A stretch of DNA of 61,143 nt from Tissierellia bacterium. GTDB taxonomy: Bacteria > Bacillota > Clostridia > Tissierellales > Peptoniphilaceae. Positions within the stretch are counted from its first letter, which is position 1. Each line of letters opens with the position of its first letter. The notes beneath the pieces are model-generated. The model worked only from the letters and a program-made list of their open reading frames with translations. It ran no database searches and was not told the origin of the DNA. Of this stretch, positions 18,754 to 28,509 are shown one piece after another. A program made the translations under genes and the position numbers. Location: the NCBI GenBank assembly GCA_030537875.1, contig JAUNVC010000008.1:1-61143 (forward strand), read 5' to 3'.

Positions 18754-20088
18754 TTAATTACGCATGTTTTGCGCAAGTGCTTCTTTAATTTCTTTTACAT
18801 CCCATCCATCCACTATCTCCATAAAACTTTTTTGGATGGTTTTAATGAGAGTGTTGATGTGGGCTTCAGTTACAAACTCAACGGGGCTGATTTTGTTAAA
18901 GCTTATACATAATTCATTCATGATAAAGTCATGAACATCGCTTCTATCCTTGTCGGACAAATCACGATTTGATAAGGCAATGTGTATCGCTTCATGATAT
19001 CGATTTCTAATGAAAAGCAATAATTCACTAACAATATCTTCTTTACTACCTTCTTCTAAGTCAAACAACATCCTAAAAAAAAGATTCCATCCAAAATCAC
19101 TATTGATTAGAGTTTCCCATCGTTTCCCTATTGATTTTGTAAATTTATCACTGTAATACATGGTTTCTGGATACTCAATGTATGCTCTAAAATCAATGTA
19201 CTTTGTTTCTAGGAATCTTATTCTATTCATGATACGCATAAATTCATTGACGAATAGCTTATCGTCATGACCGATTTTCATAAAAAGATAGGCTATGATT
19301 GTGTCACAAGAGGTCTTGAATTCAATTGGAAATCCAATATCTTTTTTTAGTTTTATGGAATATAGATCGTGTAGATTTTTTGAGAGAATTCTTAAAATTT
19401 CTTTCTTTGTATTCTCCGCATGATTGGTGCTGCCCTCATTTAAGTGATTATATAACACCATAAGCTCACGATCAATCATTTCCAAGTTTTCTTTAATAGA
19501 CCCCATAATATCGACCAAAAATTTCTCTGAAAGCATATAATTGAAATTTTTATATAGAATCTTATGATCAATATCTCCCCAGAACACATTTACAAGACTC
19601 TTAATTTGTAGCTCAAAGTTGTAAGATCCCGACTCATCAACATATTTCCCGTCCAGCTTATAAATTTCAAAGCCGTTTTTTTGACGCATAGGCTGAATCT
19701 CAGCAAAATTTAGAAATATATTGTTGTTGATAAATGAAGTACGAAATTCATTCTCTTGACGGATTCTAAACAAATTACAAATTTCTCTGTAAATTTGCTT
19801 TTCATCTGCTATAAATCGACATTCAATACGCACACCAATTAAATCAGAAAGCTCATTTAATAGTTTTTCTGGCGTTTCAAATTCGTTATATAGGTTATGA
19901 CGCAATATTTTTTCTTTGAGGCTGTCCAATCCCTTGATCCTAGATCGAACATTGATAAAATGGTCTTTGGCAGAAAAAGCATCTGTAAAGAAATTACTTA
20001 AAGCTTCCTCAATCTGACTAAGCTTTTCTTCTTTTTCTGCTAATATTTGACCTGCTTCTTCAATGTATTTAAAAACATCGAGATTCAT
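18754..20088 (-). CDS. RelA/SpoT-domain protein (putative divergent alarmone synthetase)
   Basis: A 444-residue protein with a synthetase-like domain at about 40-180: VRSRIKGLDSLKEKI resembles the G-loop, DLIGVRIECRF the next strand, and ELQIKSLVNVFWGDIDHKILYKN the E-x-Q-I-R-T...E-H...YK motif. The usual guanine-stacking YxSLH segment is replaced by NGFEIYKLDG, so activity is doubtful or altered. There is no HD hydrolase, TGS or ACT domain; the last 250 residues are helical and unassigned. A full bifunctional relA is elsewhere (32582-34729). It lies in the ileS operon behind the T-box. Confidence 0.8.
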   Translation of the reverse strand: MNLDVFKYIEEAGQILAEKEEKLSQIEEALSNFFTDAFSAKDHFINVRSRIKGLDSLKEKILRHNLYNEFETPEKLLNELSDLIGVRIECRFIADEKQIYREICNLFRIRQENEFRTSFINNNIFLNFAEIQPMRQKNGFEIYKLDGKYVDESGSYNFELQIKSLVNVFWGDIDHKILYKNFNYMLSEKFLVDIMGSIKENLEMIDRELMVLYNHLNEGSTNHAENTKKEILRILSKNLHDLYSIKLKKDIGFPIEFKTSCDTIIAYLFMKIGHDDKLFVNEFMRIMNRIRFLETKYIDFRAYIEYPETMYYSDKFTKSIGKRWETLINSDFGWNLFFRMLFDLEEGSKEDIVSELLLFIRNRYHEAIHIALSNRDLSDKDRSDVHDFIMNELCISFNKISPVEFVTEAHINTLIKTIQKSFMEIVDGWDVKEIKEALAQNMRN

Positions 20089-20109
20089 ATATACCTGCTT
20101 CCTATTTGG

Positions 20110-20880
20110 TTAAATAAAGAGTTCCACCTTGTATTTTTCTTTTAATTCTTGCAGTTTTGTTTGATATGCATCCAATTGTCTTTGTCTTTTCAGTTCCATC
20201 ATAATCTCTCTTTTAGATGCTTCAAAATCGGCCTCTTGGACTGAATTAATTTTGTTCAATCGAATGATATGATATCCAAACTGGGTTTTAATTGGGCCTT
20301 CAACTTGTCCCTCCTCCATTTTGAATACAACCGCATCAAACTCCGGAACCATTTGACCTTTAGTAAAATCACCAAGATTTCCACCACTGCTCTTTCCTGA
20401 AGGACAAGTCGAAAACTCTTCCGCTAGTTTTTCAAAGCTCTCTCCATCGTAAATCTTATTCAAGATATTTTCAGCTTCTTCCGAAGATTTTACTAGAATA
20501 TGAGAAGCATTAACAAAGGGTTTCTTAAATGAATCGCGATTCTTTTCATAGTAGACTTTAGCCTCTTCTTCCGTTGGTTCCGATACACCTCTCATAATTT
20601 TCTCATAGGCATAATTCTTTAAAAGATTTTCTTTTGTCTTTTCAAAAGCTCTCTTAAAATCTTCCTCTTCTTCCAACTTTTCATCCTTGCTCATAAGAAG
20701 CATGAGTTCTTGGTTTACCATCTCATCCATCAGGGTTTTAAAACCATCTTTCTCCCCCATAAAATGCTTTATTATGTTGGGATCAACCGCTGCTAGAAAT
20801 TGTTGAAAATCGGTGTTTGTAAAGGTCCTATCTGCAACCTTTGCAATCATATCTGGGGTAGCACTTTCTTTATTTGACAT
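20110..20880 (-). CDS. Cytoplasmic parvulin-type peptidyl-prolyl isomerase
   Basis: A 256-residue protein with a SurA/PrsA-like N-terminal helical part (about 1-110) and a parvulin domain at about 120-215: VNASHILVKS, FEKLAEEFSTCPSGKSSGGNLG, FGYHIIRL. Unlike PrsA it has no signal peptide or lipobox, so it should fold proteins in the cytoplasm. A clear AGGAGG precedes the ATG. It lies nine bases after ileS and is probably co-transcribed. Confidence 0.9.
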   Translation of the reverse strand: MSNKESATPDMIAKVADRTFTNTDFQQFLAAVDPNIIKHFMGEKDGFKTLMDEMVNQELMLLMSKDEKLEEEEDFKRAFEKTKENLLKNYAYEKIMRGVSEPTEEEAKVYYEKNRDSFKKPFVNASHILVKSSEEAENILNKIYDGESFEKLAEEFSTCPSGKSSGGNLGDFTKGQMVPEFDAVVFKMEEGQVEGPIKTQFGYHIIRLNKINSVQEADFEASKREIMMELKRQRQLDAYQTKLQELKEKYKVELFI

Positions 20881-20889
20881 CTTTTCCTC

Positions 20890-23800
20890 CTATATTTTGG
20901 TCACTTTAAAATGAATGGTATGACCGTTCAAATCTGTTTCATTTTCATCTACAGAGACATACTCAATTTCTTTCGTCAAAGTTTCTTCACATATGGATGC
21001 TTCCCCTTCACGAATGGCTGAGATAACTGTCTCGGGTCCATCTACCGCGACGTGAATGCGATCACTCACATCAAGATCTTGCCGTTTTCTTTCTTGTTGG
21101 ATTTTGGATGTAAACTCACGTACAAAACCTTCTTTGATTAAATCATCGGTAAGATTTGTGTCAAGTACGACATATACATCATTTTCTGTTTGAACATCAA
21201 ATCCCTCTTTTGCCAAAATCCGAACATCAAGAAAACTAGGATCTATGGTGTAAGTCTCTCCCGCCAATTCTATCTCTATCTCATTATTTTTTATCTCTTG
21301 TAAAAGGGCGTGAGCATGTTGTTCTTTCAAATACTTTGTAAATCCTCCAATGTTTTTCCCCATGACAGGTCCTGCAACTTTAAAATTAGGCTTCACCTCA
21401 TAGTGCATATATGTGGTTATGTCTTCTGCAAATCTAACCTCTTTGATGTTTAGCTCCTCCTTTATGAGATATAATACATCTTGCAAGGTATCTTTATACC
21501 CACTATCAATTATGATGGCCTGTAGTGGTTGACGGACTTTCAAATTGGCCTGTTCTCTACTGGATCTTCCCAAAGATACAATGGTACGGACCAACTCAAT
21601 TTTTTGTTCCAAGTCTGAAAGTATAAAATCTTCGCGTACCACTGGATAATCTTCCAAGTGGACACTTGGTCTGTCAGATAATTTCCTAAATATCTCTTCC
21701 GCAATAAAAGGAGTAAAGGGTGCAATCAAGCGAGATAAATCTAGCAAGATTTCGTAGGTAGTTCTAAATGCAGCTTCTTTACTCTTTCCATCTTCCATCC
21801 AAAATCTACGTCTACTGCGACGGATATACCAATTGGAAAGATCTTCTACAACAAACTCCATTAAAGCCTTTGCAACCTTTGTTACCTCATAAATTTCCAT
21901 TTGTTGATCTACAAATCGAACCAGTGAATGGAAGCGAGATAAAATCCACTTATCCATCTCGTCTCTATCCTCATAACTAGACTGAATTTTATCAGGATGC
22001 ATGTCTTCACTGGCTACATATAAGGAAAAGAAGTTATATACGTTACGAATAGAGCGTATATATTTTGACTCAATTTCCTTTAAGCCCTCTTCGTCGAACT
22101 TGGTTGGTACCCATGGATCACTCACATAGTTAGCATAAAATCGAACGACATCTGCACCGTACACCTCAAAGAGTTGAAATGGATCAAGAGTGTTCCCTTT
22201 ATGCTTGCTCATTTTTTTACCATGTTTATCAAGAACCATGTCATTGACCAATACGTTCTTGTAAGGAGCTTTCCCCGTCAGATAAGTTGAAATAATCAAA
22301 AGAGAATTAAACCATCCTCTGGTCTGATCAACACCTTCACATATAAAATCAGCTGGAAAATAATGATCAAAGTCTTCTGTGTGTTCAAAGGGATAATGTC
22401 TTTGTGCAAATGGCATGCTTCCACTGTCAAACCATACATCAATTACGTCTTGATAGCGCGTCATTTGTCCACTACACTGATCACATTTTAGGTGACAATC
22501 ATCAACATAAGGACGATGTAAATCAATGGTTTCGTCAATCTTTTCAACCGAACGCGCAACCAATTCTTTTCTGCTACCTATACTCTTGACATGACCACAC
22601 TGGTCACACTTCCAAATAGGTAGAGGTGTCCCCCAATAGCGATTTCTTGATAACGCCCAATCACATAAATTCTCTAGCCAATTTCCAAACCGTTTTTCAC
22701 CAATAAAATCAGGGAACCAATGAATAGTGTCGTTATTGGCAATGATTTTATCTTTAAAGGCAGTGGTATTGATGTACCAACTAGGCTTAGAATAATAGAT
22801 TAGGGGTGTATGACATCTCCAGCAATGGGGATAATTATGTTCTACCCTTTGCCTTTTAAATAGCTTCCCGTTCTCTTTGAGCCACTCTATGATTTTGGGA
22901 TCGGCATCAAATACATTTTCTCCAGCCCAATACCCTACTTTGAACTTACCTTCTTCGTCCACTGGATTGATTGTTGGTAAGCCGTACTTGGTTCCTGTTT
23001 TATAATCATCCTCACCAAATGCAGGTGCCGTATGAACAATACCCGTTCCGTCCGTCGTAGTCACATAGGGTGCACAGGTAACAAAAAATGCTTTTTCTCC
23101 TACTTCAATCATAGGAATCAATTGCTCATATTCTATGCCTTGGAGATCTTTACCCCTCACAGAATCAAGAACTTCGTATTCCTTAACAGCATCTTTGAGT
23201 ACCTCTTCTAGCAAGTCTTTTGCCAGCCAGAGTTTCTCGTTTGTTTCCTTATCTAAAATTAAAACATACTCTATATCTTCATGGACCGTTAAGCTGACGT
23301 TGGATGGAAGAGTCCAAGGAGTGGTAGTCCAAGCAAGAAAAAACTCATCTTTATCTTTCCTTTTAAACTTGACATAGGCGGTGACCGTTTTAATATTCTC
23401 ATATCCCTGTGCAACTTCATGAGAAGCAAGACCCGTTCCACAACGTGGGCAATAAGGTAAAATCTTATGTCCCTCATACAGAAGGTCATCCTTAAACATC
23501 CCATCTAAAATATTCCAAACAGATTCAATATAATCATTATCTAAAGTAATATAGGGATGATCCAAATCTATCTCATATCCCATTCGCTCCGTCATCTTTC
23601 TCCAAAGCGACTCATATTGGAATACAGATTTTCTGCACTCTTCATTAAAACGTTGTACACCAAAAGCTTCAATGTCTTTTTTATTATGCAATCCGAGTTT
23701 CTTTTCAACTTCGATTTCTACTGGCAAACCATGGGTATCCCAACCAGCTTTCCGTTCTACATACTTACCCTTCATGATATTATAACGGCAAACTTCATCT

Positions 23801-23997
23801 TTAAAAGTACGGCTCACCACATGATGGATACCTGGTTTTCCGTTGGCAGTAGGGGGCCCTTCAAAAAACACAAACCGTGGGCATTCTTCCCTAAGTTTTA
23901 AAGATTCTTCTAATAAATTAATATCTTTCCAATATTGAACGAGCTCCAGTTCTCGCTCATTGACATGCCTGGTATCTAATGATTCAAATTTTCCCAT
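20890..23997 (-). CDS. ileS: Isoleucyl-tRNA synthetase, type 2
   Basis: A 1035-residue class I synthetase charging tRNA-Ile. The HIGH-like motif is GPPTANGKPGIHHV (47-60), and KMSKH is near residue 595; the editing domain follows WDTHGLPVE. The form GPPTANG...HHV with KMSKH is that of the eukaryote-like type 2 enzyme, which is generally less sensitive to mupirocin. The ATG at 23997 has GGAGGAG upstream; the longer frame to 24060 runs through the T-box terminator. Expression is under an Ile T-box. Confidence 0.97.
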   Translation of the reverse strand: MGKFESLDTRHVNERELELVQYWKDINLLEESLKLREECPRFVFFEGPPTANGKPGIHHVVSRTFKDEVCRYNIMKGKYVERKAGWDTHGLPVEIEVEKKLGLHNKKDIEAFGVQRFNEECRKSVFQYESLWRKMTERMGYEIDLDHPYITLDNDYIESVWNILDGMFKDDLLYEGHKILPYCPRCGTGLASHEVAQGYENIKTVTAYVKFKRKDKDEFFLAWTTTPWTLPSNVSLTVHEDIEYVLILDKETNEKLWLAKDLLEEVLKDAVKEYEVLDSVRGKDLQGIEYEQLIPMIEVGEKAFFVTCAPYVTTTDGTGIVHTAPAFGEDDYKTGTKYGLPTINPVDEEGKFKVGYWAGENVFDADPKIIEWLKENGKLFKRQRVEHNYPHCWRCHTPLIYYSKPSWYINTTAFKDKIIANNDTIHWFPDFIGEKRFGNWLENLCDWALSRNRYWGTPLPIWKCDQCGHVKSIGSRKELVARSVEKIDETIDLHRPYVDDCHLKCDQCSGQMTRYQDVIDVWFDSGSMPFAQRHYPFEHTEDFDHYFPADFICEGVDQTRGWFNSLLIISTYLTGKAPYKNVLVNDMVLDKHGKKMSKHKGNTLDPFQLFEVYGADVVRFYANYVSDPWVPTKFDEEGLKEIESKYIRSIRNVYNFFSLYVASEDMHPDKIQSSYEDRDEMDKWILSRFHSLVRFVDQQMEIYEVTKVAKALMEFVVEDLSNWYIRRSRRRFWMEDGKSKEAAFRTTYEILLDLSRLIAPFTPFIAEEIFRKLSDRPSVHLEDYPVVREDFILSDLEQKIELVRTIVSLGRSSREQANLKVRQPLQAIIIDSGYKDTLQDVLYLIKEELNIKEVRFAEDITTYMHYEVKPNFKVAGPVMGKNIGGFTKYLKEQHAHALLQEIKNNEIEIELAGETYTIDPSFLDVRILAKEGFDVQTENDVYVVLDTNLTDDLIKEGFVREFTSKIQQERKRQDLDVSDRIHVAVDGPETVISAIREGEASICEETLTKEIEYVSVDENETDLNGHTIHFKVTKI

Positions 23998-24013
23998 GTC
24001 TCCTCCTTCATTA

Positions 24014-24039
24014 TAAAAAAATCCCTCAAAAATGAGGGA
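24014..24039 (-). terminator. T-box attenuator terminator before ileS
   Basis: Stem TCCCTCA/TGAGGGA (24033-24039 with 24022-24028), 4-base loop, then ATTTTTTTATA on the minus strand, shortly before the ileS ribosome binding site. It is the terminator form of the T-box switch; the CGGTC after the T-box sequence would compete for it. Confidence 0.88.
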
Positions 24040-24205
24040 CGATATTGACCGTGGTACCACCTTCGTTGCTTATAAAAGCCACTTTGATGTAATTAACGCT
24101 TAACTCACGCCATACGGAAATACGAAGTTGATACCTATAGAATTATTTTACAACTCACACCAACCGTTGCTCTCTGAGAAAAATCATTCTATAGCTGTCT
24201 TCTAC
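24014..24205 (-). promoter_or_regulatory. T-box riboswitch, isoleucine specifier ATC
   Basis: The T-box core AGGTGGTACCACGG lies at 24049-24062 (minus strand). Stem I can be drawn: base GAAG/CTTC (24199-24202 with 24124-24127), upper stem CTATAGAAT/ATTCTATAG, and AGAGAGC plus GGTTGGTG in the distal part. The internal loop on the 3' side reads GTATCAA, so the specifier is ATC (24130-24132), an Ile codon, matching ileS. Uncharged tRNA-Ile should stabilise the antiterminator and raise expression of ileS and the genes after it. Confidence 0.92.
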
Positions 24206-24211
24206 CTCTAG

Positions 24212-24238
24212 TTTATACTATTCTCTCCATTTCGTCAA
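24212..24238 (-). promoter_or_regulatory. Possible promoter of the T-box-ileS operon
   Basis: TTGACG (24233-24238) and TATAAA (24212-24217) with a short 15-base spacer, overlapping the end of the upstream dehydrogenase gene. Position is right for a transcript that starts just before stem I, but the spacer is not ideal. Confidence 0.4.
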
Positions 24239-25511
24239 CACATTTGTCAAGTTCTTTTCTTAAATCAAGTAATGTTGAGGATGGCAAATCAACCATATCG
24301 TAGGTTAAAGGAGTTCCCTTTTTTACATCCATTTTCATTCGTACTCCTGGGTGAACAAATCCATAGGGAAGATATTTTTTATTTCTGGATGTTTTATAAT
24401 CAACTATGGTTCCATAGACAGATTTTCCACCTGGCTCATCCAATTGGTTTCCAGCAAACAAATCTTTCTTTGCAACAGCAATTGTATCAGCACTAGGAAC
24501 TATACTCTTGGGTGCAATGGTTGGGATTTTCTCAAAATAAGCTTGTGCAATTGTGATTGGAGCTTCCATACTTGTCAAATGATATGGTCTGTACAATACA
24601 TAATGGGGGCCTTTTCCGACTTTTAAAAACTTCAATTCATGGTCAATGATATCATGTTTTGGTTTCACAATAATAAATACTCCGGGAGCTATTCCTCTGA
24701 CATATTCTACCACCCCAAAGGATTGTAGGATGCCTCCGTTCTCTATTAAATCTAATGATTCTGCTAGATGTTCTAAATCTGATTCAATCCCATGACAGCC
24801 AGAGATGTCTGGAACGAAACCAGTACTGTTGCACATTGAAGTCAGCTCAATCATCGTTTTTGAACCATCGACAAAAGTGGCAAGCATATGAGAATTTAAA
24901 CCCTTTCTATACGCTTCCTCTCTTAATGATTCATAGTCAGCCTCATGAATCAATGGATTGTTTTTTCCCTTTCCAATGACCAATACTTCAAAACCCAAAA
25001 ACTCTGCAAAGTCAAATAGCTCCTTCACAGATCCGGGTTCATCTCCTGCAATTCCCGTATATACAACGCCTTTTTCGTCAGCTTTACGTTTCAAAATGGG
25101 ACCAACAATGGCCTCTGTTTCTACATTAAAACTTACAAGATGTTTCCCAGAGGCAATGGCTTTTTGCGCTATCTTTGCTCCTTCATAGGCGTCACCTGTA
25201 GCATCGATTATCACGTCAATTTCCTCTATATCTATGGCCTCATAAATATCTGTAGCGATATAACGATACTCTGTATGAAGAGTACTACCAGCAGTAAACT
25301 CTATTATTTTATCGCTCTCATAGCCCGCCTCTTGAAAAGCATTTTGCACACTTTCCTTTCTTCTAGAGCCCGCGATTCTACATTGAATCCCATCGATTGA
25401 TTCAAGTTGTACCAACAATGATGTCCCCATAAATCCAAGACCAATAATATATACTTGAATTGCTTTGTTATGATTTGCTAATTGTTGTAATTTATATTTT
25501 AAGTTTTGCAT
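24213..25511 (-). CDS. Homoserine dehydrogenase-like oxidoreductase with SAF domain (COG4091 type)
   Basis: A 432-residue protein with an N-terminal Rossmann fold (VYIIGLGFMGTSL, about 20-32), a homoserine-dehydrogenase-like middle and a C-terminal SAF domain (about 345-415, near VHPGVRMKMDVKKGTPLTY). The ATG at 25511 overlaps the flavoprotein gene by 20 bases. The catalytic substrate is not known; the family name comes from fold similarity and it should not be taken as a true homoserine dehydrogenase. It is the last gene before the Ile T-box. Confidence 0.82.
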   Translation of the reverse strand: MQNLKYKLQQLANHNKAIQVYIIGLGFMGTSLLVQLESIDGIQCRIAGSRRKESVQNAFQEAGYESDKIIEFTAGSTLHTEYRYIATDIYEAIDIEEIDVIIDATGDAYEGAKIAQKAIASGKHLVSFNVETEAIVGPILKRKADEKGVVYTGIAGDEPGSVKELFDFAEFLGFEVLVIGKGKNNPLIHEADYESLREEAYRKGLNSHMLATFVDGSKTMIELTSMCNSTGFVPDISGCHGIESDLEHLAESLDLIENGGILQSFGVVEYVRGIAPGVFIIVKPKHDIIDHELKFLKVGKGPHYVLYRPYHLTSMEAPITIAQAYFEKIPTIAPKSIVPSADTIAVAKKDLFAGNQLDEPGGKSVYGTIVDYKTSRNKKYLPYGFVHPGVRMKMDVKKGTPLTYDMVDLPSSTLLDLRKELDKCVDEMERIV

Positions 25512-26703
25512 TTTTAATAATATCCTTTGCCACAAGTAGAGCTGATGTAACAGCCCACATAATATTGTACCCGCCGCAATTTCCATGACAGTCTAAAAAT
25601 TCTCCGGCACAATATAGTTTCTTCAAATATTTTGATTCCAAGTGATCTGTGAACTCAGAAAGAGGGATTCCACCCATGGTAATTTGAGATTGATTCCATC
25701 CACCTGGTCCATCGATCCTAAATTCCCAGCTTTTCCCTTGGAAAACCATCGCATCAATTTGTTCTGGAGTTAAAGATTGACAGGTGCTTTTAAGATCTAT
25801 ACCCAAAGACTTGAGAAGGACACGGGCTAACCTTTTGTGAAGTATACCCGAAAAAATCCACTCCACCCTTCTTTCCTTAAACTGTATCATTCTCTTTTTC
25901 AGTTCTTCTTTTAGTAGTACATTATCCATATCATGTAGAAAATCAATATATATTTTTGACATATGGTTTTGAGAAATCGTCGAAGAACATTCAAAAATTG
26001 AGTTTCCACTAATATGGTCTTCCGCAAACAAAAGGTCCCCTTCGGATAAGAATTGATGATTCTCATCTAATATCTTTGCCTCAACCTTGAGACCCTTTAA
26101 TTCCTTTCCGTATGGAAATAAAACTTTGATTGGTCCGATACCAGGCACCAATGCTGTACAACTATGTCCATAGGGGTACAATAGCTTATATGCATTTCCA
26201 TCCGATCCCATTACAGGATAGGCCCTTCCTCCTGGTGCTAAAATTAAATAGTCGAACTTTTTGTTGGCTCCATTCAGTCGAAACCTGTGTCCATCGTGCT
26301 GTATTTGTTGAATGTACATATTGGTATGAATATGAACCCCAGTTTCTTCTAATCGCATTAAAATAGAATCGACTACGGATGCCGATTGCAAGGAGTGAGG
26401 ATAGATTCTTCCTCGCCCATCCTCATAGGGATATATTCCTAGATTTTCTATATATTCTTTTGACTTTTGAATTGGTTGAACTGATAAAAGTTCAAGCAAA
26501 AATTTCCTCTCATGATGAAGAGAATAAAAATTATCGGGAGTCAAATCACGGTTCGAATAATTACATCTTCCATTACCCGTTCCATAGAGTTTTTTCAATA
26601 CTCGGTCGTTCCGTTCAAAAAGATGTACTTCAAAACCTGCTTCTGCGAGTTCTATGGCAGCAATCGTACCAGATGGCCCACCTCCTATGATAGCAACTTC
26701 CAT
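25492..26703 (-). CDS. HI0933-family FAD-dependent oxidoreductase
   Basis: A 403-residue flavoprotein of the HI0933/BaiN group. The dinucleotide-binding motif AIIGGGPSGTIAA is at 4-16, then GNGRCNYSN (family signature) and the C-terminal GGYNIMWAVTSALLVA segment, which closes the FAD site. Reaction and substrate are unknown in most members. The ATG shares one base with the sirtuin stop (TAATG), so both are translated together. Confidence 0.9.
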   Translation of the reverse strand: MEVAIIGGGPSGTIAAIELAEAGFEVHLFERNDRVLKKLYGTGNGRCNYSNRDLTPDNFYSLHHERKFLLELLSVQPIQKSKEYIENLGIYPYEDGRGRIYPHSLQSASVVDSILMRLEETGVHIHTNMYIQQIQHDGHRFRLNGANKKFDYLILAPGGRAYPVMGSDGNAYKLLYPYGHSCTALVPGIGPIKVLFPYGKELKGLKVEAKILDENHQFLSEGDLLFAEDHISGNSIFECSSTISQNHMSKIYIDFLHDMDNVLLKEELKKRMIQFKERRVEWIFSGILHKRLARVLLKSLGIDLKSTCQSLTPEQIDAMVFQGKSWEFRIDGPGGWNQSQITMGGIPLSEFTDHLESKYLKKLYCAGEFLDCHGNCGGYNIMWAVTSALLVAKDIIKNAKLKI

Positions 26704-27434
26704 TACAAAGCTCCTTCATAGGCCTGTTCCAGTACATCTCCCAATTTTTCATGAATGACCAAGTCAGCTTTATAGTCAAAGGGGGTGGATGATAAATTGA
26801 TAAGTGCCAATTGATTGCCCCGATAGTATCGTATAAATGAATTTGCAGGCGAAACTGCCAAACTGGTACCTCCAACAATCAATACATCCGCATCATAAAT
26901 CATTTGTAAACTTTCTTCAATCACCATTGAATCCAAACTTTCCTCATAAAGCACTATATCCGGACGAATTATGCCCCCACATTCACATCGCGGCACACCT
27001 TCCAGGGAGATAATATCCTCTGTATCATATGGCACTTTACATGTTGAGCAATAGTTTCTAGACAAAGACCCATGTAATTCTTTTACATTTTTACTTCCGG
27101 CCTCTTGATGTAAATTGTCAATATTTTGCGTTACAATACCTAATAATTTCCCTTGCTCTTCCAGTTTGGCGAGTATTTTATGTGCTCGATTGGGTACTGC
27201 ATTAGGAAAATAGAGATATTTTCTGTAAAAATCATAAAACAACTCAGGTTCTTTCTGAAAAAAACTATGGCTTAAAATAGTTTCCGCAGACAACTGTCCG
27301 TAATGTTTACTGTATAAACCATTTCCTGATCGAAAATCTGGTATGCCGCTTTCTGTAGAACATCCCGCTCCGCCAAAAAACACAATTCTATTCGCATCCG
27401 CAATCCAATGAGAGAGTTGTTTTATCTTATCCAC
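26703..27434 (-). CDS. cobB: NAD-dependent protein deacylase (sirtuin)
   Basis: A 243-residue sirtuin. The NAD-binding segment GAGCSTESGIPDFRS (22-36), TQNIDNLH and the catalytic histidine in KELHGS are intact, as are four zinc cysteines (CSTC and CEC-type pair). It removes acyl groups from lysines, for example from acetyl-CoA synthetase or DNA-binding proteins. The start is GTG at 27434, six bases after AGGAGG; the nearby ATG is out of frame. It follows prfA by one base. Confidence 0.95.
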   Translation of the reverse strand: MDKIKQLSHWIADANRIVFFGGAGCSTESGIPDFRSGNGLYSKHYGQLSAETILSHSFFQKEPELFYDFYRKYLYFPNAVPNRAHKILAKLEEQGKLLGIVTQNIDNLHQEAGSKNVKELHGSLSRNYCSTCKVPYDTEDIISLEGVPRCECGGIIRPDIVLYEESLDSMVIEESLQMIYDADVLIVGGTSLAVSPANSFIRYYRGNQLALINLSSTPFDYKADLVIHEKLGDVLEQAYEGAL

Positions 27435-27435
27435 A

Positions 27436-28506
27436 TTAATCCTCCTTCGCTTGTAATAACACAGCTTGATGATGTGTAATCAATGCTTCTATCATCTCTT
27501 CCAAGTCCCCGTCAAGAAAATCTTGCAACTTATATAAAGTCTTATTGATTCGGTGATCCGTGACACGTCCTTGTGGGAAATTATAGGTTCGAATTCTTTC
27601 ACTCCTATCTCCAGAACCAACCTGACTTCTTGTCATATCTGCTCTTTCCTGTTGTTGTTCTTGAATCTTCATGTCATACAATCTTGACTTTAGAATTTTC
27701 ATTGCTTTGTCTTTGTTTTTTAATTGGCTCTTTTCATCTTGACATGTAACAACCATATTTGTGGGAAGGTGAGTAATTCTTACGGCAGAGTCCGTTGTAT
27801 TGACCGATTGTCCGCCATGACCCCCAGACCGATAAACATCAACTTTAATATCTTTATCTTCTATTACAATTTCAACATCTCTTGCTTCAGGTAATACAGC
27901 CACCGTCGCTGCAGAGGTATGAATCCTTCCTCCAGATTCTGTTTCCGGAACTCTCTGCACCCGATGAACACCTGATTCATATTTTAATTTGGAATATGCA
28001 CCCTTTCCATTGATCATGAAAATCGCTTCTTTAAATCCACCAATACCGATTTCATTGGTGCTTAAAATATCCAGTGACCAGCGGTGACGCTCTGCATATC
28101 GAGTATACATGCGAAATAAATCTCCTGCAAAAAGAGCGGCTTCATCTCCGCCGGTTCCAGCACGAATCTCTACGATAACATTTCGATCATCATTAGGATC
28201 TTTGGGGATAAGCAAAATTGTGATTTCCTCCTCAACCTTGCTGAATCTTTCTTCCAAAGATTTAAGCTCTTCTTTGATGAGATCTTTCATATCTTCATCC
28301 ATGGCATCTTTTTGCATCTCTTTTGTATTTTCTATCTCAACCTTAAGACTTTTATATTCTCTTATTTTTTCAACAATTTCAGTCAATTGAGAGTGTTCAA
28401 TCATGGTCTCCTGATACTTCGTCATATCATTGACCAAGTTGGGATCCATAATCAATGCGCTCAGTTCTTCATATCGCGCCTCTATTCCAGCAAATTGTTC
28501 TAACAT
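27436..28506 (-). CDS. prfA: Peptide chain release factor 1
   Basis: A 356-residue RF1 that ends translation at UAA and UAG. The GGQ loop is seen in [17 protein letters not shown], and the anticodon-like PxT motif is PET in [15 protein letters not shown], which separates it from RF2 (SPF). Length is normal. Its substrate-modifying enzyme PrmC is encoded three bases upstream. Confidence 0.97.
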   Translation of the reverse strand: MLEQFAGIEARYEELSALIMDPNLVNDMTKYQETMIEHSQLTEIVEKIREYKSLKVEIENTKEMQKDAMDEDMKDLIKEELKSLEERFSKVEEEITILLIPKDPNDDRNVIVEIRAGTGGDEAALFAGDLFRMYTRYAERHRWSLDILSTNEIGIGGFKEAIFMINGKGAYSKLKYESGVHRVQRVPETESGGRIHTSAATVAVLPEARDVEIVIEDKDIKVDVYRSGGHGGQSVNTTDSAVRITHLPTNMVVTCQDEKSQLKNKDKAMKILKSRLYDMKIQEQQQERADMTRSQVGSGDRSERIRTYNFPQGRVTDHRINKTLYKLQDFLDGDLEEMIEALITHHQAVLLQAKED

Positions 28507-28509
28507 ATA

